Shown: in pieces, positions 40,930-49,500 of the stretch
Layout of the letters: each line of letters starts with the position of its first letter
Numbering within the stretch: the first letter of the stretch is position 1
NCBI RefSeq assembly: GCF_023923225.1
Contig: NZ_CP099489.1
Span: 372,001 to 436,000, forward strand
Direction of reading: 5' to 3'
Length of the DNA stretch: 64,000 bases
Source: Ornithinimicrobium faecis
GTDB taxonomy: Bacteria; Actinomycetota; Actinomycetes; Actinomycetales; Dermatophilaceae
Position numbers and translations under genes: made by a program
Notes under the pieces: model-generated
Databases searched by the model: none
What the model was told of the DNA's origin: nothing
Seen by the model: only the letters and a program-made list of their open reading frames with translations

Positions 40930-42585
40930 TCAGCAGACGGTGCCGAGGTCGGCCAGCTCGTCGGTGTCCGGCGTCGCGGGTGCGTCGTCGGTGGTGGGCG
41001 CCTCGGTGGTGGGCTCCTCCGTCGTCTCGTCGGCGGGGGACTCGGTCTGCTCGCTCGCGTCGGTGGTGGGCTCGGGCTCCGGCGGGTGCAGTGCCAGATA
41101 GACCTCGCGGCGCATGGCGGTGTAGTCGGGGTCGGCTGTGTCGGTGTTCTTGCCGGTGAACGGCAGGCTCTGCATCGTGCCGCCCTGCACACGCTCGACG
41201 AGTTCGGCCCAGGCGGGCAGCTCGGACTGAGCGATGTCGACGGTGATGTTGTTGCCGGCCGCGGAGGCGATCGCCGGATAACGCTGCAGCAGCGTCACCG
41301 GGTTGACCTGGTCCACCAGGGCCCCGACCATGCAGCGCTGCCGGCGCATGCGGGAGAAGTCGTCGGTGGTGACGCGAGAGCGCGAATACCACAGGGCCTC
41401 GTGGCCGTTGAGGTGTTGCTGGCCGGTCTCGATCCAGCTGCTCTCGGTGCCCTCGATGAGGTGGGAGTTGCCAGCATCGTCGGTCCAGGTCTTGCCGCCG
41501 ACCGGCACGGACTCCTGGACGTTGATGTCGACGCCGCCCATCGCGTCCACCAGGGCCTCAAAGCCCTTCAGGTCGATGATCACGGTGTAGTGGATCGGCT
41601 GGCCGATGATCGTGGAGATCACCTGGCGGGTCGCGGTCTGGCCGGGGTTGGGATCGCCGGCGAACCAGCCGGGATTCTCCTCGTGCAGGTCGACGGCGGC
41701 CGTCCAGACACCGTTCATCAGGCACTCAGCGCCGCAGTCATACGCATCGCCGTATTGCTTGTAGAGCGGAGAACTGGTGGGGATCGGCACGTTCTGCAGG
41801 TTGCGCGGGATCCCGAAGAGCACCATGTCGCCGGTCGCGGTGTCGATCGAGGCGACGATCATCGAGTCGGTGCGCACGCCGTCGCGGTTGTCCCCGGCAT
41901 CCGAGCCGAGCAGCAGCACGTTGACGCGCGGCACATCGGCCCACGGGTCCTTGTGCTCCAGGTCGGGACCGACCGAGGGGGCGTCGTCATTCTCGGGCCG
42001 ATCGTTGGCGCCGGTGAAGATGTGCTCGACGGCGTCATTATGGGCGTTGATATAGCGCAGCCCGACCGCCGCCGGGGCGACCACCAGCAGGCACATCACG
42101 CCGGTAAAGGCGGTGAGCCCGGCCCGCTGCCCCCCGGTCATCCGGCGAGGTCGCGCGGTGAGGGCGGTCAGCACGATGGAGCCGATCCAGATCAGCCCAC
42201 CGATGACCAGCACGGCCGCCAGGGTGCGCAGCACATCGGGGCGGGCGGCCAGGTCGAGGGCAGAGCGGAAGGCGCCGTTCTTGATCAGATAGATCAGGAC
42301 CCCGAGGCCCGAGCCCACGGCCAGCGCCAGCAGCGGGATGCCGATGAGGCGCCGCCGGGTCATGATCAGCCCCGCCCCCGGCAGGAGCGTCCCCAGAGCG
42401 GTCAGGCCATAGGCGCGGCCGACCCGGTCGTCGGTCTGGGCGGCGAAGCGGTCGGCGCGGGTGCGGTGCTGGACCCCGTTGCCGTCCCCGGGCAGGCTCC
42501 GACGGCGCTCCTGCGGACCCTGGGGGTCACCAGGTCCGGGCCTGCGCTGGGCAGCCCCGCCGTCGGGGCTGTTGTCATCGGTCAT
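40930..42585 (-). CDS. LCP-family (LytR-CpsA-Psr) cell-wall glycopolymer ligase
   Basis: A 551-residue membrane protein. A Pro/Gly-rich cytoplasmic N-terminus (1-55) precedes four TM helices (about 60-180). The extracytoplasmic LCP domain follows (about 215-455): NVLLLGSDAGDNRDGVRTDS, MIVASIDTATGDMVLFGIPR, then GFEALVDAMGGVDINV and ALWYSRSRVTTDDFSRMRRQ, with the Arg residues that bind the polyprenyl pyrophosphate. The tail is Thr/Glu/Pro-rich. LCP enzymes attach teichoic acid, arabinogalactan or capsule chains to peptidoglycan, so this could serve the polysaccharide locus at 46-64 kb, although it is separate. Confidence 0.92.
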   Translation of the reverse strand: MTDDNSPDGGAAQRRPGPGDPQGPQERRRSLPGDGNGVQHRTRADRFAAQTDDRVGRAYGLTALGTLLPGAGLIMTRRRLIGIPLLALAVGSGLGVLIYLIKNGAFRSALDLAARPDVLRTLAAVLVIGGLIWIGSIVLTALTARPRRMTGGQRAGLTAFTGVMCLLVVAPAAVGLRYINAHNDAVEHIFTGANDRPENDDAPSVGPDLEHKDPWADVPRVNVLLLGSDAGDNRDGVRTDSMIVASIDTATGDMVLFGIPRNLQNVPIPTSSPLYKQYGDAYDCGAECLMNGVWTAAVDLHEENPGWFAGDPNPGQTATRQVISTIIGQPIHYTVIIDLKGFEALVDAMGGVDINVQESVPVGGKTWTDDAGNSHLIEGTESSWIETGQQHLNGHEALWYSRSRVTTDDFSRMRRQRCMVGALVDQVNPVTLLQRYPAIASAAGNNITVDIAQSELPAWAELVERVQGGTMQSLPFTGKNTDTADPDYTAMRREVYLALHPPEPEPTTDASEQTESPADETTEEPTTEAPTTDDAPATPDTDELADLGTVC

Positions 42586-42727
42586 GAATACCTTCCACGG
42601 GATGTGGTCATTCTGTCGCAGACGTCCCGGCAGGCCCGGGATGTTGCACGCGCGCCGGTGGTTTGGTGAAGCGCTCCCCCCACAGGTAGCCTGATCGGCG
42701 TTCCGCGACAGGGTAACCGGTGGAACT

Positions 42728-42818
42728 GGAGGCGTCGCCTAGTCTGGTCTATGGCGCCCGCCTGCTAAGCGGGTTTGGGGCTACAACCCCATCGAGGGTT
42801 CAAATCCCTCCGCCTCCG
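42728..42818 (+). tRNA. tRNA-Ser (anticodon GCU)
   Basis: Plus-strand class II tRNA with acceptor GGAGGCG/CGCCTCC, discriminator G, anticodon stem around CTGCTAA (GCT, reading AGC), a variable arm with TTTGGGGCTACAACCCC and T arm GGGTTCAAATCCC. CCA is not encoded. A terminator hairpin follows. Confidence 0.94.
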
Positions 42819-42854
42819 CCGCAGCGTGTCCGCGCGACACGCAACAGCAGAGTC

Positions 42855-42882
42855 AGGCCCCCGGGACACGTCCTGGGGGCCT
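42855..42882. terminator. Hairpin terminator after tRNA-Ser
   Basis: AGGCCCCCGGGAC (42855-42867) pairs with GTCCTGGGGGCCT (42870-42882) with one G-U pair, followed by TTCTCGTT. It sits between tRNA-Ser and the convergent small acidic gene (stop 42892). Confidence 0.8.
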
Positions 42883-42891
42883 TCTCGTTGC

Positions 42892-43119
42892 TCAGACCGG
42901 GGTGCCGGCGCTGGGGTCGACGTCCTCGGGCTCAGGAGCCTCCTCCTCGGCGTCGGTCTCTTCCTTCGCCTCCTGGGCAGCCTCCTCCTCGCCGTGCAGG
43001 ACCCGGTCCTCCATCGCGTCAATCCGGTCGGCGAGGTTGCTGCCAGGCGGGGCCGGCTCGACAGCGGACAGCGGAGCGCCGTCGGAGCCGCCAGTCGGCT
43101 CGGGTGTCTCAGTGGTCAT
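42892..43119 (-). CDS. Small acidic hypothetical protein
   Basis: A 75-residue soluble, strongly acidic protein: a Thr/Pro/Gly N-terminus, one likely helix (NLADRIDAMEDRVLHGEEEA) and a Glu/Pro-rich tail (EEEAPEPEDVDPSAGTPV). The helix resembles the short coiled stretch of many actinobacterial hypothetical proteins; no family recognised. AAGGAGAA before the ATG at 43119 is a strong Shine-Dalgarno. Located 110 bases downstream of the PEPCK gene in the same direction. Confidence 0.7.
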   Translation of the reverse strand: MTTETPEPTGGSDGAPLSAVEPAPPGSNLADRIDAMEDRVLHGEEEAAQEAKEETDAEEEAPEPEDVDPSAGTPV

Positions 43120-43229
43120 GGGGTTCTCCTTGACATAGATCCCGACCATCGTGCCACCGCTTCCTGTGCCTCGCCTGCGAGTTGGGTGGATGCCGTATGC
43201 CGAGGGTCGGGCCAGCGGAAGCGCTGGGG

Positions 43230-45050
43230 TCAGGCGAGGCGCTGGGTCAGCGTCTGCAGCTCGTCCTCCAACTGCTGGGGGAGGGCATCGCCGAACTTGT
43301 CGAACCACTCGCGGATCAGCGGCAGCTCGTCGCGCCACTCCTGCTCGTCGACGGCCAGGGCCGCGGCCAGCTGCTCGTCGGTGAGATCGAGGCCCTCGAC
43401 GTCGAGGTCTCCAGCACGCGGGGTGAGGCCGATGGGGGTCTCGTCGGCGCCGACGGTGCCCTCGAGGCGGTCCACGACCCACTTCAGGACGCGGGTGTTC
43501 TCACCGAAGCCGGGCCACGCAAAGCCGCCGTCGGCGTCGCGGCGGAACCAGTTGACCAGATAGATCTTGGGCATCTTGGACTCGTCGTGCTGCTTGCCCA
43601 TGTCGAGCCAGTGGCCGAGATAGTCGCCGGCGTTGTAGCCGATGAACGGCAGCATTGCCATCGGGTCACGACGCACCACGCCGACGGCTCCGGTGGCCGC
43701 TGCGGTGGTCTCCGAGGACAGCGTGGCGCCAAAGAAGGTGCCGTGCTGCCAGTCGCGGGCCTCGGTGACCAGCGGGACGGTCGTCTTGCGGCGGCCGCCG
43801 AACAGGATGGCCGAGATCGGGACGCCGTTGGGCTCGTAATACTCCTGCGCCAGGGTCGGCAGCTGCTCGATGGGCGTGCAGAAGCGGCTGTTGGGGTGCG
43901 ACGACGGCGTGCCCGCCTCGCCGTCGGCCGGCGTCCAGTCCTTGCCCTTCCAGGAGGTGAGGTGCTCGGGCTTGTCGTCGGTCATGCCCTCCCACCAGAT
44001 GTCGCCGTCGTCGGTGCGGGCGACATTGGTGAAGATCGAGTTGCCGCGCTCGATGGTGTGCATGGCGTTGGGGTTGGTCCCATAACCCGTCCCCGGTGCC
44101 ACGCCGAACAGACCGAACTCTGGATTCACGGCATACAGCTGTCCGTCGTCCCCGAACCTCATCCAGGCGATGTCGTCGCCGACGGTCTCGGCCTTCCAGC
44201 CTGGCAGGGTCGTCTCGAGCATCGCCAGGTTGGTCTTGCCGCAGGCCGAGGGGAAGGCGGCGGCGATGTAGTGGACGACGCCCTCGGGGTTGGTGAGCTT
44301 GAGGATGAGCATGTGCTCGGCCATCCAGCCCTCGTCGTGGGCCATGGCCGAGGCGATGCGCAGGGCATAACACTTCTTGCCGAGCAGGGCGTTGCCGCCA
44401 TAGCCGGAGCCGTAGGACCAGATGGCCCGCTCCTCGGGGAAGTGGACGATGTATTTGGTGTCGTTGCAGGGCCAGGGCACGTCAGCCTGGCCGTCGGCCA
44501 GGGGTGCGCCAACGGAGTGCAGGCCCTTGACGTAGTCGGCCTGGAGCTCCTCCATCTTCGCCAGCACGGGCGTGCCGATGCGGGCCATGATGCGCATCGA
44601 GGCGACGACGTAGGCGCTGTCGGTGATCTCCACGCCGAACATCGGCTGGTCGGCCTCGAGGTGGCCCATCACGAACGGGATGACATACATCGTGCGGCCG
44701 GTCATGCAGCCGTCGAAGAGCGGCTCGAGAGTCGCCTTCATCTGCGCCGGGTCCATCCAGTTGTTGGTGTGACCGGCGTCCTTCTCCTCAACGGAGCAGA
44801 TGTAGGTGCGGTCCTCGACGCGGGCGACATCGTCGGGGTCGGAGGCGCAGTAGAAGGAGTTGGGCTTCTTGTCCTCGGCGAGCTGGACGAACGTCCCGCC
44901 CTCGACGAGCAGCGCGTTGATCTCCGCGCTCTCCTCGTCCGTGCCGGTCACCCAGACGACACGGTCCGGGCGGGTGCGGGCAGCCACCTCCTCGACCCAG
45001 CCCGCGAGCTCGGTGTGGTGGGTGGTCCCCTGAGTGCTGATCGTCGACAT
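43230..45050 (-). CDS. pckG: Phosphoenolpyruvate carboxykinase (GTP)
   Basis: A 606-residue cytoplasmic enzyme turning oxaloacetate and GTP into PEP, CO2 and GDP in gluconeogenesis. It carries [36 protein letters not shown], the kinase-1a P-loop [13 protein letters not shown] (catalytic Cys and GKT) near residue 268, and the GTP-type [12 protein letters not shown] region. The ATG at 45050 (MSTISTQG) is chosen; an in-frame start nine codons upstream is unlikely. Full length for GTP-type enzymes. Monocistronic. Confidence 0.96.
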   Translation of the reverse strand: MSTISTQGTTHHTELAGWVEEVAARTRPDRVVWVTGTDEESAEINALLVEGGTFVQLAEDKKPNSFYCASDPDDVARVEDRTYICSVEEKDAGHTNNWMDPAQMKATLEPLFDGCMTGRTMYVIPFVMGHLEADQPMFGVEITDSAYVVASMRIMARIGTPVLAKMEELQADYVKGLHSVGAPLADGQADVPWPCNDTKYIVHFPEERAIWSYGSGYGGNALLGKKCYALRIASAMAHDEGWMAEHMLILKLTNPEGVVHYIAAAFPSACGKTNLAMLETTLPGWKAETVGDDIAWMRFGDDGQLYAVNPEFGLFGVAPGTGYGTNPNAMHTIERGNSIFTNVARTDDGDIWWEGMTDDKPEHLTSWKGKDWTPADGEAGTPSSHPNSRFCTPIEQLPTLAQEYYEPNGVPISAILFGGRRKTTVPLVTEARDWQHGTFFGATLSSETTAAATGAVGVVRRDPMAMLPFIGYNAGDYLGHWLDMGKQHDESKMPKIYLVNWFRRDADGGFAWPGFGENTRVLKWVVDRLEGTVGADETPIGLTPRAGDLDVEGLDLTDEQLAAALAVDEQEWRDELPLIREWFDKFGDALPQQLEDELQTLTQRLA

Positions 45051-45233
45051 CTGTCCGCTCCGGTCCTGGCCAGCCACGTTGCCAGCCCTCGAGGGCCAAC
45101 CTAACGTTGCACCATGGGCGCGGTCACGCGTTCCACGTGGTGAGTTGGGTCACCCGGGAGTCGCCTGATTTCGTGCGCACGCGTGACCTCCGGTATCGTG
45201 ATCCCTCGCGGCCGACGTTGAGTCGGCTGTTGT

Positions 45234-45306
45234 GCGCCCGTAGCTCAACGGATAGAGCATCTGACTACGGATCAGAAGGTTGCAGGTTCGAATCCTGCCG
45301 GGCGCG
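45234..45306 (+). tRNA. tRNA-Arg (anticodon ACG)
   Basis: Cloverleaf with acceptor GCGCCCG/CGGGCGC, discriminator G, anticodon stem TCTGA/TCAGA around CTACGGA (anticodon ACG, read as ICG) and T arm GCAGGTTCGAATCCTGC. CCA is not encoded. Confidence 0.95.
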
Positions 45307-45328
45307 CTCTGTGTTGAGACAGAACGCG

Positions 45329-45354
45329 AACGCCTCCGGGATGCCGGGGGCGTT
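45329..45354 (+). terminator. Hairpin terminator after tRNA-Arg
   Basis: AACGCCTCCGG (45329-45339) pairs with CCGGGGGCGTT (45344-45354), with one G-U pair and a GATG loop, followed by TCGTGATT, 23 bases after the tRNA. Confidence 0.75.
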
Positions 45355-45453
45355 TCGTGATTCTCGAGAGATTTCCTCGACTTTACTCTTCCCTTACCCT
45401 CCCGTGAACTGGCACACTGCATCGGTGACGTGTCCTGAGGGAGAGCCGGTGGG

Positions 45454-46458
45454 GTGCCCGTGGACTGGCTGACCCAGGATGCGATGGCGTTGCTGGCCGT
45501 CAGCTTTGCCGTGGGCATCGTGGTGGGGCTGACCGGGATGGGCGGCGGCGCCCTCATGACGCCGGCCCTCATCCTGCTGGGGATCCCGCCCACCGCAGCC
45601 GTCGCAAACGACCTCGTCGCGGCGGCGGTGAACAAGTCGGTGGGGGCTGCCGTGCACTGGAAACACGGCTCGCCGAACGTCAAACTCGCCGGCCTGCTGA
45701 TCGTCGGGTCGGTGCCGTTCGCGTTTGCCGGGGCCTTCATCATCGATCGGGTCGGCGCTGGCGAGACCCAGCAGCAGTTCGTGAAGCTGGCGATCGGCAT
45801 CGCTCTGCTGCTCACCGCGGTGACTTTCATCTCGCGGGTCTATTTCGAGTTGCGCGGATCAAGGCCTCCGGGCACCGACCCCAACCCCAAGCTGCGCCCG
45901 ATTGCGACCGTGCTCGTGGGAATGCTGGGTGGCCTGCTCGTTGGCATCACCAGCGTGGGCGCTGGATCGCTGATCATGGTGAGCTTGCTGCTCCTCTATC
46001 CAACTCTCACTGCGGTGCGCTTGGTGGGAACAGACCTGCTCCAGGCGATCCCGCTCGTCGTGGCGGCAGCCGTCAGCCACGTCATTGTCACGGGCGTCAC
46101 CTGGTCGATCCTGATCCCACTGATCATCGGGGGCGTGCCGGGGACATTTCTGGGAGCCCAGCTCGCCAGTTGGGTGCCACCTGGCGTGATCCGCCGCGGG
46201 ATCGCGATCGTTTTGAGCCTGACTGGTTTGGCGATGGTGGGGGTGCCACCAGTAACAGTCGGATTGATCGGTGCGGGTGCCGTGGTCCTCGGACCGGTGC
46301 TCTGGGGTGCTGTCAGGCGGATGCACGGTGAGCCGGCGTTCTATGGCGCGGTGCTCGGGAGGCACGAATGGCCGCTTCGCGCTGAGCCACCCCATGGGAA
46401 GACGCCTGTCAACGAGGCGGAGCAGGGCGGCGGAGCGAGCCACGACCCTGCACGCTGA
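45454..46458 (+). CDS. TauE/SafE-family sulfite or organic-anion exporter
   Basis: A 334-residue permease with about eight TM helices in two repeats, each starting with the family Gly-rich motif (VGLTGMGGGALMTPALILLG near residue 24; VGITSVGAGSLIMVSLLLLY near 165). TauE/SafE proteins export sulfite, sulfoacetate or similar anions. Position beside a locus with four sulfotransferases hints at sulfur handling, but there is no operon link and the GC and codon style match the housekeeping side. GTG start at 45454 (45460 also possible). C-terminal 45 residues are polar and unconserved. Confidence 0.85.
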   Translation: MPVDWLTQDAMALLAVSFAVGIVVGLTGMGGGALMTPALILLGIPPTAAVANDLVAAAVNKSVGAAVHWKHGSPNVKLAGLLIVGSVPFAFAGAFIIDRVGAGETQQQFVKLAIGIALLLTAVTFISRVYFELRGSRPPGTDPNPKLRPIATVLVGMLGGLLVGITSVGAGSLIMVSLLLLYPTLTAVRLVGTDLLQAIPLVVAAAVSHVIVTGVTWSILIPLIIGGVPGTFLGAQLASWVPPGVIRRGIAIVLSLTGLAMVGVPPVTVGLIGAGAVVLGPVLWGAVRRMHGEPAFYGAVLGRHEWPLRAEPPHGKTPVNEAEQGGGASHDPAR

Positions 46459-46575
46459 GGTAAAGAGACAGTAAAAATAAAGTCAGTAAAGGGTCTAGCC
46501 AAATTGGTCCAAGGGGTGCATACTCGCCAATGTCGGCCTACTGGGGGCTGGCGTCCGCTCGAGGGAGAGCCCAGC

Positions 46576-49500
46576 ATGACTGCTACGTTCCGCGCACTGT
46601 CCCGATTCTTGCTGGTGGCCTTAACCGCCATGGCTACGGCGATGGGGCTGGCGCTTCCAGCCTTGGCAGCGCCACCTCCAATCGTCGCTGCTGCGCCCGG
46701 CGCGGCATTACCCATGGCGGAGGTTCCGGGAATGTCTCACGAAGGAGTTGTGTCTGCGGTCCCTGCTGCCTGGACGCCCGCTGTCCTGAACGGCAAGGTC
46801 CTGTCGATCACGCAGGTCGGCAACACGATGGTCGTGGGAGGTTCATTCACGGACGTGTCGCAGTCTTGGGGAAGCCCAGGCCTTGGACGTCAGCGGATTA
46901 TCGCGTTCGACGCTTCCAGTGGGGTCATTCGGTCGGCCTTCAACCCCAGCATCCCCAGCGGGCAGGTGAACGCCGTCATTCCTGGGCCCGTCGCTAACAC
47001 GGTCTATGTGGGGGGCACGTTTGCGGGCATCAACGGCCAGAGCGGCCGGATCTTCCTGCTCAACACCAACGACGGTTCGATCGTGTCATCCTTCCAGGTG
47101 CCGGGCATCAATGGTCAGGTGAGGGACCTGGCGCTCTCCGGGGACCGACTCTACGCCGCTGGTTTGTTTAGTCAGGTCGGCGGTCAGGGCCGCGGCGGAT
47201 TGGTGGCACTTAACGCGACCACGGGTGCTCGGCTGGACTTCCTTGATGTGGAACTCACCGAGAACCACAACTGGACACCGGGGTCGAGCGGCGCTCGGGC
47301 GGCAGTGGGTGCGTCTCAGATTGCCGTCGACCCAGCTGGCACGACCCTTGCTGCCGTGGGCAACTTCCGCAAGGCCGATGGGTTGACGCGTCGTCAGATG
47401 GTCCTGATCGATCTGACAGGGTCGACCGCTGAGGTTCGCTCCGACTGGAAGACGAATGGTTATGAAGATGCGTGCTATTCATGGGCCTTCGACACCTATA
47501 TGCGCGACATTTCGGTCTCACCTGATGGTGGCTATTTCGTCGTGGCAACAACGGGTGGTGGTGTCAACAACTCACTCTGCGACTCGGTGGCTCGCTTTGA
47601 TATCGCCGATTCGGGCGACGATGTTCAACCGTCGTGGGTTGACTGGAGCGGGGGCGACTCCGTCCTCAGCGTGACTGCCAGCGACACCGCCGTATACACG
47701 GGTGGGCATCAGCGCTGGGCCAACAACGAGAATGCTTCCGACTATGCACAGTTAGGTGCTGTCGCCCGCCCAGGTTTGCAGGGCTTCGACGCACAAAGCG
47801 GTGTTCCCCTGACGTGGAACCCCGCGCGGCACCCTCGCGGGATTGGAGCTGAGGCCGCCACCGTTACCGAGTCTGGCTTGTGGATTGGTAGCGACAACGA
47901 GTGGATCGGAAAGTTTGAGTACCGCAGGCCGCGCTTAGCTTTTTTTCCGCGTCAAGGAGGTTACAGCCTAGGGAGTGGGGATACGGGGACTCTGCCATCG
48001 AACGTTTACTACGTCGGTGCCCAGGCGACGACTCCGGAGGACGTGCTATTCCGAGTTAACGCGGCAGGGCCGGAGCTTCCCGCCCTCGATTCCGGACCTG
48101 ACTGGGCCGCTGACGAGTCGGCAGACAGCCCGTGGCGCAATAGCGGCAGCAACGTCGCGCCCTACGGTCCCGTGCCGACCGTGACCGCCAATGTCCGAGC
48201 CACAACCCCCCTCGAGGTGTTCGGTGCCGAACGGTGGGATCCCGCGGACGGGGAGGAGATGACCTGGTCGATCCCGGTCGACGCCGGTGAGGAGATCACG
48301 GTCAGGCTCTACTTCGCCAACCGCTACGCGGGCACGGGTAATCCCGGCGACCGCGTGTTTGATGTGGTGCTCGATGGCGCGACGGTCCTGAACGACTACG
48401 ACATCGCGGCAGACGTCGGGCACGACACCGGGACAGCGAAGGAATTCGACATCACCTCCGACGGAGCCGTCGACATCCAACTCCAGCACGTGGTTGAAAA
48501 CCCTCTGATCAACGGCATCGAGATTGTTCGACAGTCTGATGCGCCCACCCCAGACCCCGAGGACCCAGATTTGCGTCGCGTCTGGTTCACCGGAAGCTCA
48601 ATCACCCATGGCTCAAGTGCGGCACCCAGCAGTGACATTGACTGGGCCACAGTCCGTGGCGCGGAGATGATTGACGGTCAACTCTACTACGTGACTGCCG
48701 ACCAGACTTTTTATCGTCGGACCTTCAACGGAACGACCTATGGCCCTGCCAGTGTAATTGATCCCTACACGGATCCAAAGTGGTCTGGTTACCCGACGGG
48801 GTCAGGATCCTCAACCTACGACGGCCGTCAGCCAAGTTTTTACGCTCAGATGTCCACTGTGCGTGGCCTGGCCTACCAAGATCACGTCATGTATTACACT
48901 CGCGCCGGATCCGACTCCCTCTTTGGGCGGGGCTTCTCGCCGGACAGCGGCGTCATGCGTGAGCGGACGTTGACGGTCCCCGGCTTTAATCAAGCGAACG
49001 TGGGCGAGATCTTCTTCGATCCCGCCGGGGAGAATTTGTACTTCAGCAACTCAGTCTCTGGCACTCTGTCACGCATAGGGTGGAATGACGGAGTTGCCCA
49101 AGGCAGCGCAACAGTCGTGAGCGGTCCGGCCGTTGATGGGATGGATTGGAGGACCTCTTCGCTCTTCCTGGCGGACGGGCCAGCGCCGCAGGTCCCCAAT
49201 GAGGCGCCGGTCGCAGAGCTGAGCGTGGACTGCAGCGGGCTGGAGTGCTCCTTCGACAGTTCAGGCTCGACGGACAGCGACGGTTCGATTGCCTCCTACG
49301 CGTGGGACTTTGGTGACGGTGGCACATCGACCGAGGCCGCTCCGACCCACACCTTCAGCTCGGCTGGGACCTACGGCGTCTCCTTGACCGTGACAGACGA
49401 TGACGGAGCCACTGGCACCGACTCGCAGGACGTCACGGTAGAGGTGGTGAATAGTCCGCCGGTGGCGGCAATCAACGTGTCGTGTGACGAGTTGGAGTGC

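Noticed and set aside
40750..42669. 639-codon frame opposite the LCP protein
   Set aside because: Low-complexity Gly/Arg/His translation; the minus-strand frame has a complete LCP domain.
43182..45104. Long open frame (640 codons) on the plus strand opposite PEPCK
   Set aside because: It is the antisense shadow of the PEPCK gene in a GC-rich genome; its translation has no domain, and the minus-strand frame is a complete, conserved enzyme.
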